Below, piece by piece: positions 26,249-37,927 of a stretch of 64,000 nt of DNA (position 1 is its first letter; each line of letters opens with the position of its first letter). The notes below the pieces were generated by a model, which searched no databases, was not told where the DNA came from, and worked only from the letters and a program-made list of their open reading frames with translations. Both the position numbers and the translations under genes were made by a program. The stretch comes from Rhizobium sp. PP-CC-3A-592. Lineage in GTDB: Bacteria; Pseudomonadota; Alphaproteobacteria; Rhizobiales; Rhizobiaceae. The stretch spans positions 322,519 through 386,518 of the forward strand of contig NZ_QJSR01000005.1 in NCBI RefSeq assembly GCF_003217095.1, in the 5' to 3' direction.

Positions 26249-26860
26249 TCACGGCGTGACGATCTCGGGATTGTGCAGGAAGAAGCGATAGGCGACGAAA
26301 AGGACGATCAGCGCGGCGGCGGCCACCGCCGAAATCAGGCCGAGGCGCTTCTCGATGAAATGCCGGATCTCCTCGCCATAGCGGCGCAGCAGCCAGGCAA
26401 GCAGGAAGAAGCGCGCACCGCGCGCGATGATCGCGCAGACGATGAACAGGCCGAGATGAATGCCCGCGACGCCGGACAGGATCGTCACGACCTTGATGGG
26501 CGGCAGATGTGCGAGGCCAGAGGTGATCAGCAGCAGCACCAGCATCTCGTTGCTGAAGGACGCCCGCATCGTCTCGAAGGCTTCGAGCTTGCCGTAGAAT
26601 TCGAGCACCGGCCGCGCCAGCGCCTCGAAGGCGTAATGTCCGAGATACCAGCCGGCAATGCCGCCGAGCACGGAAGCGACCGTCGCGACCGCCGCATAAC
26701 GCCAGGCGCGCTCCGGCCGTGCGAGTGCCATCGGCAGGAACAGCACGTCTGCGGGCACGAGGAAGATGGAGCTTTCCACGAAGGCGATGACGGCAAGCCA
26801 GACCTCGGCCGACTTGCGCGCGGCAAGCGACATGGTCCAGTCGTAAAGGCTGCGGAGCAT
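26249..26860 (-). CDS. YqaA family (DedA/SNARE-associated) membrane protein
   Basis: A 203-residue polytopic protein with the DedA-type core: FVESSIFLVPADVLFLPMAL near residues 27-46, the Gly-rich ASVLGGIAGWYLGHYAF, and an Arg-rich cytoplasmic patch IARGARFFLLAWLLRRYG. Members of the wider DedA group translocate or protect membrane lipids; YqaA itself is uncharacterised. I start at the ATG at 26860; upstream sequence in frame to 27202 crosses the tRNA gene and is not coding. Confidence 0.85.
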   Translation of the reverse strand: MLRSLYDWTMSLAARKSAEVWLAVIAFVESSIFLVPADVLFLPMALARPERAWRYAAVATVASVLGGIAGWYLGHYAFEALARPVLEFYGKLEAFETMRASFSNEMLVLLLITSGLAHLPPIKVVTILSGVAGIHLGLFIVCAIIARGARFFLLAWLLRRYGEEIRHFIEKRLGLISAVAAAALIVLFVAYRFFLHNPEIVTP

Positions 26861-27063
26861 CGGCAATTCCTCGTTCACGTAACAAGACGGGGCAACGCCC
26901 CGGACGAGGCATCCATCAGCTTCTATGCAGGAATACAGCCCCTGTAAATCACCACGGCGCGCCTGATGCTGCTCCGCACCATCGTTTCCCGATCCCGCCG
27001 TCTGCCGGTGGACCGTCTTGCCCATTCTCTCGCGCAATTGCCACGCCGACCGTGAAATCCCGG

Positions 27064-27091
27064 TTGACCAAGCCCGCCCCACCCGTATAAA
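27064..27091 (+). promoter_or_regulatory. Promoter of tRNA-Leu
   Basis: TTGACC at 27064-27069 and TATAAA at 27086-27091 with a 16-nt spacer lie 20 bases before the mature tRNA 5' end. This is a near-consensus housekeeping promoter, as expected for a stable RNA. Confidence 0.7.
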
Positions 27092-27111
27092 TCCCGATCC
27101 TGCCTCTCCGT

Positions 27112-27196
27112 GCCCCATTGGCGGAATTGGTAGACGCGCTCGACTCAAAATCGAGTTCCGAAAGGAGTGCTGGTTCGACTCCGGCATGGGGCACCA
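27112..27196 (+). tRNA. tRNA-Leu (anticodon CAA)
   Basis: An 85-nt class II tRNA. The acceptor stem GCCCCAT/ATGGGGC is fully paired and followed by discriminator A and an encoded CCA. The anticodon stem CTCGA/TCGAG encloses the loop CTCAAAA with anticodon CAA, reading UUG leucine codons. A long variable arm follows, then a T arm with GGTTCGACTCC. The D-loop includes the GGTAGACGC pattern typical of tRNA-Leu. I see no integrase or direct repeat of its 3' end nearby, so it does not mark an island. Confidence 0.95.
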
Positions 27197-27326
27197 CAGC
27201 ACCTGAAAATTCGGATCGCCGCACGCCCGTGTCCTCGCCTCGGACCGATGTCCGCACGCTCTTTCCGCCCCTTGAACTTCCGACGGATCGCTTCATTTTT
27301 TATCGTGTAGGGCGGGAGAAGCCGGG

Positions 27327-27515
27327 ATGGTTGAGACGCGGTATGGGATGCGGCAGGAGCGGAGCGGGGGTTGGACGGTCATCGATGAGGTGACCGGGCT
27401 GCCGGCGGCGTCGGATGGGCGGGATTTGACGGGGCTTGAGCGGGAGGATGCGCGCGATATTGCGGAGGTCCTGAACCGGGACGATCGATCGCGGCGGCGG
27501 AGTTCCTTGGTCTAG
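27327..27515 (+). CDS. Small conserved-type hypothetical protein
   Basis: A 62-residue protein (MVETRYGMRQERSGGWTVID..) with Trp/Asp/Glu-rich sequence and no membrane helix or signal. The pattern YGMRQ..GWTVID..TGLPA.. LTGLEREDARDIAEVLN resembles small rhizobial hypothetical proteins I recall, with no known function. The ATG at 27327 is preceded by GAGAAGCCGGG. Codon use is GC-biased at third positions like its neighbours. It lies 130 bases downstream of tRNA-Leu. Confidence 0.6.
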   Translation: MVETRYGMRQERSGGWTVIDEVTGLPAASDGRDLTGLEREDARDIAEVLNRDDRSRRRSSLV

Positions 27516-27689
27516 CGCTGGGGTTTAGCGCTGAGGTATAGCGCTGGGTACAGGCGCTGCGGTTTGCCTGTGGATGCGAGATCACGTTTTTGAGATGGTG
27601 GTCTGTTCTGCATCTGTCGGATATCGCGGTGCGACGGGATGCGGTAGGTTGAACCGACGATGCCGAGCAAGCGGGCCTTGGGAGTGATG

Positions 27690-27920
27690 ATGCAGACGCC
27701 GGATTTCATACCTCGCCAATTGCTGCCGGATCCTGTCGAGCAGAGCGCCAACCGGCTTGCGGAACACGTGGCCGGCGTTCACATGGAAACGGGTGAGTTC
27801 AGCATCATGACCATCACGGTCGAAGACGTCGTCATCGACGGGGTCGATATGGGCGACTACGAGGTGGTCGTTCGCCAGGTCAAGGCGCCGGAGTTTCTCG
27901 ATCTCGATGCCGAGGAATGA
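27690..27920 (+). CDS. Small hypothetical protein
   Basis: A 76-residue acidic soluble protein (MQTPDFIPRQLLPDP.. ending PEFLDLDAEE). Third codon positions are strongly G/C through most of its length (GTC GAA GAC GTC GTC ATC GAC), which supports real coding. GGAG at 27681-27684 favours the ATG at 27690 over the ATG three bases earlier. There are no recognisable domains. A conflicting open frame runs on the minus strand (27582-27998) with poorer codon pattern. Function is unknown. Confidence 0.55.
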   Translation: MQTPDFIPRQLLPDPVEQSANRLAEHVAGVHMETGEFSIMTITVEDVVIDGVDMGDYEVVVRQVKAPEFLDLDAEE

Positions 27921-28403
27921 CCGGCCAGAGCGTGTCTTCGATATCGGGAGCCTGATATTTCCCAAATGATACGCGGCGCTGTCGATGGCGTCGGCCATGA
28001 GCCGATGCCGTTCATCTCACGGGCGGCCGTGAGCGGACGGATGTCCGTCTCATGCTTCGCCCGATGCGGTGGAAATCAGGGAAAAGGGGTGCGCGGACGC
28101 TCTACAAACCGCGCGTGGCCAGACAATCGCACGGCAATCCTGAAGGCTTTGTAAAGATTGCAGGGCCTTCTGCGGTTCCGGCTCGCGCTTCTTTCAAGCC
28201 ATTCATTTGCAAAGTCTTTTTTTGCTGAAGCACTGGCGTGGCCATGGCGTCCCCTTAGGACGGGGGTCTGATCGTCTCATGTCGAGACACAAGCCAAAGC
28301 TTCTTAACCGGCCTGATACAAGGCGTTTGCCGGAAGGGGACAGGGCGTGTCATTCTGAACCCGAACCTTATATATCGGAGACGCTTCCTTGGCGCAGGTA
28401 TCC
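27921..28403. other. Intergenic stretch with no convincing gene
   Basis: About 480 bases between two small hypothetical genes. Short open frames exist (about 27966-28154 and 28207-28407) but lack Shine-Dalgarno sites and the GC-rich third positions of real genes here. Base composition is lower in GC around 28140-28220, including a run of seven T at 28213-28219. I see no tRNA, terminator-grade hairpin or repeat family in it; it could hold an unrecognised small RNA. Confidence 0.5.
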
Positions 28404-28637
28404 ATGACAGTTTCCCCGGAAAGGGGTTCCGAAAGAGGCCCGGAACGCGAAGTCGATATCGTCACGAGCGCGGTCTTTGCATGGTGTGCCGAAAGGCGGA
28501 TCGGCTTGCGGACACAGGCCGGCGTCAGTGCCGCGAGCGCTGCCATCGAGCTTTTCGAGCGCGGCTACCGGACGCCGGATGCGCTCTTTCATGCACTGCA
28601 CGGCCTGAGCGGCACGGAGATGGCGCATTACGGTTGA
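28404..28637 (+). CDS. Small hypothetical protein
   Basis: A 77-residue protein with a charged N-terminus (MTVSPERGSERGPER) and a helical Ala-rich body (SAASAAIELFERGYRTPDALFHALHGLSG). No signal peptide or membrane helix is present. The frame can start at TTG 28389 or ATG 28404; I prefer the ATG. Codon use is typical of the region, so it is probably expressed. No family is recognised. It lies 137 bases upstream of the acyl-CoA synthetase gene on the same strand. Confidence 0.5.
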   Translation: MTVSPERGSERGPEREVDIVTSAVFAWCAERRIGLRTQAGVSAASAAIELFERGYRTPDALFHALHGLSGTEMAHYG

Positions 28638-28774
28638 GGCATGACCGGATGGATCATGTGGGCATGCTCTCTCAACGCTTGTCGTCGCGCGGCAGCGGTT
28701 GATTGATCTGCCGGCCGGGGCGGTGATAGGGTCGGAAGCTGCCGCCTTGTCGGCATCTTCTTCCAAGGCGGTTC

Positions 28775-30448
28775 ATGCTCCCGACGTCTTCCACCTATGA
28801 AGCCCTGATCCGGGACTTTACCTGGGACATTCCGCACCGGTTCAACATCGGTGTGGCCGTCAGCGATGCCTGGGCTGCGCGGGAACCGGAGCGGGTCTGC
28901 CTGCAGCATTTCAACCCCGACGGCGATCACGAGGCGCTGACCTACGGCGCCTTTGCCGCACGATCGTCTTCGCTTGCCGCCGGGCTTCTTATGCGCGGGG
29001 CTTGCCCGGGTGAGCGTATCGCCATTCTGCTGCCGCAGGGTTTCGAGGCGGCGATCGCGCATGCGGCGATCTACAAGCTCGGCGGCATCGCCCTGCCGCT
29101 GGCGCTACTCTTCGGCGTGGAGGCTCTGGAATACCGGCTGAGGGATGCCGGAGTTTGCGTCGTGGTCACGGATCGTTCCGGGGCTTTGCGGCTTCAGGAC
29201 ATCAAGGCGCGGTTGCCGGATCTGCGGCTGGTCGTCTGCACGAACGGGGGCGAGGCGGCAGACGATACGATCGGGTTCGATGTCTTGGCGGCAACCGACG
29301 CAAGCGGCCTCGTTGCCGCGGATACCGGGCCGGACGATCCGGCCCTGATGATCTACACCTCCGGCACGACCGGGCCGCCAAAGGGTGCGCTGCATGGACA
29401 CCGCGTTTTGCTCGGCCATCTCCCAGGCTTCCAGTTTCACCATGCCAGCCTGCCGCAGGCGGGCGATCGCATGTGGACGCCGGCCGACTGGGCCTGGGCG
29501 GGCGGGCTCCTCAATGCGCTTTTGCCTTCGCTCATGCTTGGCGTCCCCGTCGTGTCCTCGCCTGCGCAGAAGTTCGATCCGCATATGGCGTTCCGTATTC
29601 TGTCGGAGATGAATGTGCGCAATGCCTTCATTCCGCCGACGGCCCTGCGGTTGATGAAGGCGGTGGAGAACCCCAAGGCGCAGTATGCTTTCGATCTGCG
29701 AACGGTGGGGGCGGCGGGAGAGGCGCTGGGGCGCGAGACCTTCGAGCAAGCGTCTGCGGCGCTTGGCGTCGAGATTGCCGAGTTCTACGGGCAGACGGAA
29801 TGCAACATCGTCATTTCCTCCAGTGCCGCCTATGGCGTTCTGAGGTCGGGATCGATGGGCAAGGCGGCGCCGGGCCATGTGGTCGAGATCATCGACGATG
29901 ACGGGCAGGTTCTGCCGCGGGGCGAGGCGGGGCAGGTTGCCGTGCGGCGGCCCGATCCGGTGATGTTCCTCGGCTACTGGAGAAACGCGGCGGCGACGCA
30001 GGCGAAGTTCATCGGCGACTGGATGACGACCGGGGACCAGGCGGTGATGGACAAGGACGGCTATATCAGCTTCTTCGGGCGGGACGACGATGTCATCACC
30101 TCATCCGGATTTCGGATCGGGCCGAGCGAGGTCGAGGATTGCCTGGTCGGCCATCCCGCCGTCAGCATGGCCGCCGTCATCGGCAAGCCGGATCCGGTCC
30201 GCACCGAAATCGTGAAAGCCTATGTGGTGCTTGCCGAGGGTTATACCGCCTCGGACGCGCTGGCGGCTGCGCTGTCCGACTGGGTGAAGACGCGGCTGTC
30301 GATGCATGAATATCCGCGCGAGGTGGCGTTTGTGGATGCGCTGCCGCTAACGACGTCGGGCAAGATCATTCGGCGGTTGCTGCGGGACGGGGATCTCCGG
30401 GAGCCATCGGCACGGGAGCCATCGTCCCGTGGAGAGGGCGCGGCGTAG
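28775..30448 (+). CDS. AMP-dependent acyl-CoA synthetase
   Basis: A 557-residue ANL-superfamily enzyme. The P-loop is YTSGTTGPPKG (194-204), the adenylate motif EFYGQTECN lies mid-protein, TGDQAVMDKDGYISFFGRDDD contains the hinge Asp/Arg, and the catalytic Lys530 is in TTSGKIIRR. Overall it resembles medium-chain or acetyl-/propionyl-type synthetases (ACSM-like). It activates a carboxylic acid to its CoA thioester through an acyl-AMP intermediate; the acid is not predictable. The C-terminal tail repeats REPSARE/REPSSR, from a short DNA duplication near 30407-30430. AAGGCGG precedes the ATG. Confidence 0.9.
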   Translation: MLPTSSTYEALIRDFTWDIPHRFNIGVAVSDAWAAREPERVCLQHFNPDGDHEALTYGAFAARSSSLAAGLLMRGACPGERIAILLPQGFEAAIAHAAIYKLGGIALPLALLFGVEALEYRLRDAGVCVVVTDRSGALRLQDIKARLPDLRLVVCTNGGEAADDTIGFDVLAATDASGLVAADTGPDDPALMIYTSGTTGPPKGALHGHRVLLGHLPGFQFHHASLPQAGDRMWTPADWAWAGGLLNALLPSLMLGVPVVSSPAQKFDPHMAFRILSEMNVRNAFIPPTALRLMKAVENPKAQYAFDLRTVGAAGEALGRETFEQASAALGVEIAEFYGQTECNIVISSSAAYGVLRSGSMGKAAPGHVVEIIDDDGQVLPRGEAGQVAVRRPDPVMFLGYWRNAAATQAKFIGDWMTTGDQAVMDKDGYISFFGRDDDVITSSGFRIGPSEVEDCLVGHPAVSMAAVIGKPDPVRTEIVKAYVVLAEGYTASDALAAALSDWVKTRLSMHEYPREVAFVDALPLTTSGKIIRRLLRDGDLREPSAREPSSRGEGAA

Positions 30449-30468
30449 CAAGCGCTACATTGTTCGTC

Positions 30469-31749
30469 TTACCGGAAGCTCTTCGGCGTCAGCGCGCGCA
30501 TCTTCTCGCGCAGCAGGCGGGCCATGTTGCGGGTGTTGCGGTAGAGGTGGAGCTGGGTCGCGACCTGGCGCACGTCGCGGTCGCGATTGGCGCGCAAGCC
30601 GATGACCAGGGTCCCCATCTCCTCGCGCTCTTTCCAGAACCGGCTCATGATCGGGTGATCGGGCACCGCACAGCTGTCGGACTTGAGGATGTTCGCATCG
30701 TCGAGATGCCACTCCGTCAGTTCGCGCAGCAGCAGCTTGCCGGGGGAATAACGGGCGTAGGTCTCGTCGTAGCCGGTTTTCCAGGTATAGGCTTCGCCGC
30801 CCATCATGAAGACCACCATCGAGGCGATGGCGACGCCGTCGAGGTCGATCGTGTGGATGCGCACGGCATCGGCTTCGGCAAGATTGGTGATCGCTTCCCG
30901 GGCGAACGCCGCGCGGTAGCGGTCCATGACGATCGCCGTGCGCTGGCGACCCTTCCAGCCGGAGGCTTCCAGCGCGAGGAACTCTTCCATGCGCAGGCGG
31001 ATGTCTTCCGGCTGGCGCGCGACGGAATGGGTGACGGTGCCGAGGCGCGAGAGGAGGGTCCACTGGCGGCGCAGTTCGCGCAGATGGGCGGGGCTGATCG
31101 CACGGCGCAGATAGGTTTCGCCATCGAGCAGGCTGTCGAGGACGGGCCGGCTGAACGTATCGGTGACGGTAAGTGGCAGGTTGCGGCTGATGGCGACGGC
31201 GCGGGCGAGCCGGGCCAGCGGCCCCTTCAGGCGGATATCGGGCAGGACCAGGATCGGCGGCAGGCCCGCTTCGGGATTGGCCAGCGCATCGAACAGGTTG
31301 TCGAGCGTTTCGGCGGCTTCCTCCGTATCCAACAGCGGCGTGCCGAGCGGACCGAAGGGATTGGACCAGGCACGGATGATCGGCGAGCCGATCGCAAAGC
31401 CCGGCCTTTCCACGGAGAACGGCATCAGGAAACGCAGGCGACTGCGCGTCTCGCTGCGGTCGCGGATCACGGCGAGCCGCACCACACGATCCTCCAGCCG
31501 GGGCATGGCCGGTGCCAGGAAGCGGCCGGAAAAGAAGACGTTCGGCTCGATGGCGCGGTTGGACAGGAAATCGAGTTCCTCCTGCAGGTCGTAGCCGGCG
31601 CGGGCAGGGTAGACACAGAATTCCCGACCCGGACGCCCGGTCCGCACCAGCGTCTCGGCCGGGACGTGGTCGTTGCCCAGTTGCCCGCGGCGGGGCAGCT
31701 GCGAGGGACGGCTGTTGGCGTCTGTCGGGAACTGGGGCGTGACGCTCAT
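30469..31749 (-). CDS. GNAT/BioF2-like acetyltransferase
   Basis: A 426-residue protein. The C-terminal half resembles the Acetyltransf_6 (BioF2-like, CelD-type) GNAT fold: EEFLALEASGWKGRQRTAI, GVAIASMVVFMMGGEAYTWKTGYDETYARYSPGKLLL and LKSDSCAVPDHPIMSRFWKER. Such proteins are commonly associated with polysaccharide or peptidoglycan-linked acylation and aminoacyl transfer. It overlaps the stop of the upstream flippase gene by four bases (ATGA), so the two are cotranscribed and probably act on the same surface glycan. The exact substrate is unknown. Confidence 0.8.
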   Translation of the reverse strand: MSVTPQFPTDANSRPSQLPRRGQLGNDHVPAETLVRTGRPGREFCVYPARAGYDLQEELDFLSNRAIEPNVFFSGRFLAPAMPRLEDRVVRLAVIRDRSETRSRLRFLMPFSVERPGFAIGSPIIRAWSNPFGPLGTPLLDTEEAAETLDNLFDALANPEAGLPPILVLPDIRLKGPLARLARAVAISRNLPLTVTDTFSRPVLDSLLDGETYLRRAISPAHLRELRRQWTLLSRLGTVTHSVARQPEDIRLRMEEFLALEASGWKGRQRTAIVMDRYRAAFAREAITNLAEADAVRIHTIDLDGVAIASMVVFMMGGEAYTWKTGYDETYARYSPGKLLLRELTEWHLDDANILKSDSCAVPDHPIMSRFWKEREEMGTLVIGLRANRDRDVRQVATQLHLYRNTRNMARLLREKMRALTPKSFR

Positions 31750-33242
31750 GGTCGGCTGGCCTCTGCATCCATCGGTCTTGTCGTCGTCTGGTCCACATCG
31801 AGAAGGCCCATATCAAGAAGGGTGGTATCGACGGGTCCGGACTGGGGAGTGGCAAAGGCGAAGAGCCGGATGCCGAAGGTGTGGCGCACGGCAAGGTGCA
31901 GCAATGTCGCCTCGACCATCATGGCGCCGGCCGTTGCCAGGGCAGCCCCCGTCAGCCCGAAGACGGGGATGAGGGTGACGTTGAGCGCGAGGTTGGCGGC
32001 AAGGGCTGCGGCGTAGAGCTTGACGCAGAGCGCCTGCTGGCCGCCCATGGTGAGCAGCGCCTCCGCCGGGCCGATGAGCGCCTTGGCCATAATGCCGGCA
32101 AAGAGGATCGCCATCAGCGGGTAGCCGGAGAGGAAGGCGGGCCCGAACAGGGAGAGAAGGAAGCCGCCGGATGCCAGAACGCAGCCGCCGACGAACAGCG
32201 ACGGCCAGAAGCACCATCGGGCGCTTTCGATGGCGATGGCAGACAGCTGCTGCCGATCGGGCTTGCCCATGCCCGACTTTCCCATCGCAGCGGAGAAACG
32301 CGGCGCGGCGGCAGCCTTGACGGCGAACATCACGAAATGGACGAGCGCCATCGTCTTGGCGGCGGCAAAGTAGATCGCGACGCTTTCCGGATCGAGCGCG
32401 ATGCCGACCAGCACGACATCCGAGTTCGTCAGCATGAAGCCGAAGCCCTCGATGAGAAAGATCGGCAGGGCGACGCGCAGCCAGGTGCGGAATTCGAGGC
32501 GCAGCGGGCCGGCGCGATAGCGCTTGCGCAGGCGCCACGTCAGAATGAAGAACTGCCCGACGCTCGTGACATAGGTGGCCACCATGGCGGCGATCATCGC
32601 GGTCCTTGCTGTGGACGGCTCGCCTGCCCAGACGGCGCCGACCATGAAGGCGAGGATGAGGACGGGCCGGACGATGTAGGTGGGGCTGAGGGCCGAGACC
32701 GCCCAGCTATGCGCCCGCGAGGTGCCGTCCATCACGTCGCCGAGCGCAATCATCGGCAGGGCAAAGATGCCGAGATACAGCGGTACGAGATAATAGCCGT
32801 CGACGAGGTCTCCGAAGACGACCAGCCCGCCGATGCCGACGACCGCAAGCACGGTGGCCGACAGGAGGGCGAAGATGCGCACCGTCGCCGTCATGCCGCG
32901 GATTTCGTCCAGCGCGTTGACGGCGTGATATTGCGGCACGAAGCGGATGATGGCGGTGTGGAAGCCGAGGCAGGAGAGATTGCCGAACAGCACGACCAGC
33001 ACCCAGACGAAAACGAAGATGCCGTATTCGAACTCGCCCATCATGCGGGCCATGATGATCTGCGAAACGAAGGCGATGCCGGCGCTGACCACGCGGATGG
33101 CGAAGGCGACGAGCGCCATGCGCTGGGCAAGGTGCTTTGGGTCATCGCCGGTGAGCAGCGGCTCCAGCCGGCGCATATGCGGCAGGAGCCGGTCTTTCAG
33201 ACCCGTCGGCAGAATTCGTTCTGCCGTTTGACACGCTGCCAT
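31746..33242 (-). CDS. Wzx-like polysaccharide flippase (MOP superfamily)
   Basis: A 498-residue protein with about twelve to fourteen hydrophobic helices and an overall pattern of the polysaccharide-transport branch of MOP exporters (for example FAIRVVSAGIAFVSQIIMARMMGEFEYGIFVFVWVLV near the N-terminus). It would flip a lipid-linked glycan to the periplasmic face. I take the ATG at 33242; a GTG two codons earlier is also possible. It is followed, with a four-base overlap, by the GNAT gene. No glycosyltransferases lie nearby, so this is a detached pair rather than a full surface-glycan locus. Confidence 0.85.
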   Translation of the reverse strand: MAACQTAERILPTGLKDRLLPHMRRLEPLLTGDDPKHLAQRMALVAFAIRVVSAGIAFVSQIIMARMMGEFEYGIFVFVWVLVVLFGNLSCLGFHTAIIRFVPQYHAVNALDEIRGMTATVRIFALLSATVLAVVGIGGLVVFGDLVDGYYLVPLYLGIFALPMIALGDVMDGTSRAHSWAVSALSPTYIVRPVLILAFMVGAVWAGEPSTARTAMIAAMVATYVTSVGQFFILTWRLRKRYRAGPLRLEFRTWLRVALPIFLIEGFGFMLTNSDVVLVGIALDPESVAIYFAAAKTMALVHFVMFAVKAAAAPRFSAAMGKSGMGKPDRQQLSAIAIESARWCFWPSLFVGGCVLASGGFLLSLFGPAFLSGYPLMAILFAGIMAKALIGPAEALLTMGGQQALCVKLYAAALAANLALNVTLIPVFGLTGAALATAGAMMVEATLLHLAVRHTFGIRLFAFATPQSGPVDTTLLDMGLLDVDQTTTRPMDAEASRP

Positions 33243-33342
33243 GAACACGAAACGCTACCCGACCTGTACGCAGTACGACAAGGCGGGATGATGCGGTATC
33301 GGCGTTAATATTCCGTTGGGATGGACGCTCGAATGGCAGGGA

Positions 33343-33984
33343 TTACGCCCGGCTCAACGCCACGTTGAGGCCGAGCCCGACGAGGATCGTGCCGCCGATC
33401 TTCTGCATCAGGCGCTCGGCCCGACCCGAGGTGCGCAGCCGCGCGAGAACCGCTTCCGCAAGCAGGACGCAGACGATATCCGCCAGCGAAAACATCATGT
33501 TGACTATGGTGCCGAGCACGGCGAACTGGACCCAGACCGGGATGGCGGCCGAGGGATCGACGAACTGCGGCAGGAAGGCGAGGAAGAAGATGGCCGTCTT
33601 CGGGTTCAACACCTCGACCATCATGCTCTCCACGAACGCGCGGCGGGCCGATTTCGGCGCCAGGCCCTGCGCGGCGCTCACGTCGCCTTCGCTGTGGGCT
33701 GGTGTGCGGAACAGGACGATGCCGAGATAGACGAGATAGGCGGCGCCGGCGAGTTTGACGACCAGATAGGCCGTCGGCACGGCCTGGAAGAGCATGGACA
33801 GGCCAGCCGCTGCGGCGATCACGTGGACATAGCAGCCGAGATGGATCCCAAGCGTGGCCATGAGACCGGCCCGCCGGCTGGCCGCGACAGTGCGGGCCGC
33901 GACATAGAGCATGGCTGGGCCGGGCAGAAAGGCAAACAGGCCTGCGGTGATGAGGAACGGAAGAAAGAGATCCAGCGATGTCAT
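33343..33984 (-). CDS. LysE/RhtB family amino acid exporter
   Basis: A 213-residue protein with six hydrophobic segments. It opens with the family motif FAFLPGPAMLYVAARTVAASRRAG (the GPG..R loop) and contains VEVLNPKTAIFFLAFLPQF, the conserved NPK motif. It should export an amino acid or related metabolite through the inner membrane. An AAGGGGG Shine-Dalgarno lies seven bases before the ATG at 33984. It stands alone between convergent or unrelated genes and no linked LysR-type regulator is visible. Confidence 0.9.
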   Translation of the reverse strand: MTSLDLFLPFLITAGLFAFLPGPAMLYVAARTVAASRRAGLMATLGIHLGCYVHVIAAAAGLSMLFQAVPTAYLVVKLAGAAYLVYLGIVLFRTPAHSEGDVSAAQGLAPKSARRAFVESMMVEVLNPKTAIFFLAFLPQFVDPSAAIPVWVQFAVLGTIVNMMFSLADIVCVLLAEAVLARLRTSGRAERLMQKIGGTILVGLGLNVALSRA

Positions 33985-34081
33985 GGTGCGCCCCCTTGAA
34001 GAACACGATCATGAAGCAGGCGAAGATGTGTAGCAAGGTGGTCGCGCTGATTGGCCGAACCGAACCACGTCTGTGCCCGGT

Positions 34082-34906
34082 CTAGAGGCCGATCATCCGA
34101 AAGCCAGTCTGCGCGCGTTCGATCCGGCCGAAGCCGTGGAGGTGGCCTCCGCCGACGATCCAGCCGTGTTGCGCGGCGTGTTCCAGCGTCGAAAGGCGGG
34201 TGGCTGCGCTCTGTGCCGGGTCGAGATCGAAGACGAGGCCGAGTCTCGGATCGGCGAGTTGCAACTCGGTGATGTGAAGCGCATCCGCCAGGATCAGGAG
34301 GTCGTGTTCGCCGCCCTGCAGGCGGTAGCCCATCTGGCCCGGCGTGTGGCCGGGGAGGGGGATGGCCTCCATGCCCTCGAGGATCGGACCGGCGGACTGG
34401 CTGCGGATTCGTGAGCCATAGGCCCGTTGCATTTTGTCAGCGACGGTAAAGCCGCCGCGGCGCGCCTCCGGTACGGTTTCGCGCAGGGCCGGATCGCCGA
34501 AAAAGGCGAGATCGGCGTGCGGCACGAGAATATCGGCGTTCGGAAAGTAGGCGGTGCCGTCATCGTTCAGGAGACCGTAGGCATGGTCGCCATGGATATG
34601 TGTCAGCAGGACGCATGTGATGCTCTCGGGCGTAAAGCCATTGGCCACCATCGCAAGGCGGGCATGGCCAAAGCCCGGTCCCCAAGCCGTACCGGCTCCC
34701 GTGTCGATCAGCATGTCGCCGTCCGGGCCGCGGAGCGCCAAGCAATTGACGTCCAGCATCGTGGATGTCTTGCCCCATCGCTCGACGGCCGCCGCACAGG
34801 CCTCGGGGCCGTCGAGGTGATGGAGGTACTCGGCCTTCGCCTCGAAGAGACCGTCGTTGAAGACGACGATCTCGTAACGGCCGATCTGCAGGGCTTCGTC
34901 CTTCAT
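34082..34906 (-). CDS. MBL-fold metallo-hydrolase
   Basis: A 274-residue metallo-beta-lactamase-fold enzyme. The metal motif THIHGDHAYG, a second His in LPGHTPGQMGY, the Asp of LILADALHI and the final His in VGGGHLHGFGR make a complete binuclear site. Close relatives include lactonase-like enzymes; the substrate is not predictable. An AGGGG site eight bases before the ATG at 34906 supports the start. It lies 30 bases from the secA stop on the same strand. Confidence 0.85.
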   Translation of the reverse strand: MKDEALQIGRYEIVVFNDGLFEAKAEYLHHLDGPEACAAAVERWGKTSTMLDVNCLALRGPDGDMLIDTGAGTAWGPGFGHARLAMVANGFTPESITCVLLTHIHGDHAYGLLNDDGTAYFPNADILVPHADLAFFGDPALRETVPEARRGGFTVADKMQRAYGSRIRSQSAGPILEGMEAIPLPGHTPGQMGYRLQGGEHDLLILADALHITELQLADPRLGLVFDLDPAQSAATRLSTLEHAAQHGWIVGGGHLHGFGRIERAQTGFRMIGL

Positions 34907-34936
34907 GCTGCGAACCCCTGCATCTGTTCTTTTTTC

Positions 34937-37657
<2,721 letters not shown>

Positions 37658-37927
37658 TGAAGATGGTCCTTTCATGTGACGTCGGCGTTCCGCGCGTGGG
37701 TCTGAATTCCCGTCAACTGCGCCAAAACGCCCGGATCTTGTTCTGGACGCGAGGTTGCGTGACAGATAAGAGGGGGGTCGAATGATGTCAACGGGAGTTG
37801 CTGACCGACGTTTCGCTGAAAATGCCGGTTTTGCAAGGCTACACAACGGCCACATTCTGGTGTTTGTGAGGTCGGCAAGCCGGCCGCGAAGGGCGGATCC
37901 GGTACCCCATCGGGAAAGGTTTACGGA

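Noticed and set aside
27112..27196. tRNA-Leu as an integration site of a genomic island
   Set aside because: No integrase, no repeated 3' tRNA segment and ordinary flanking genes.
27582..27998. Minus-strand 138-codon frame opposite the small hypothetical gene
   Set aside because: Its codon pattern is poorer than that of the + strand frame at 27690-27920, which also has a Shine-Dalgarno site.
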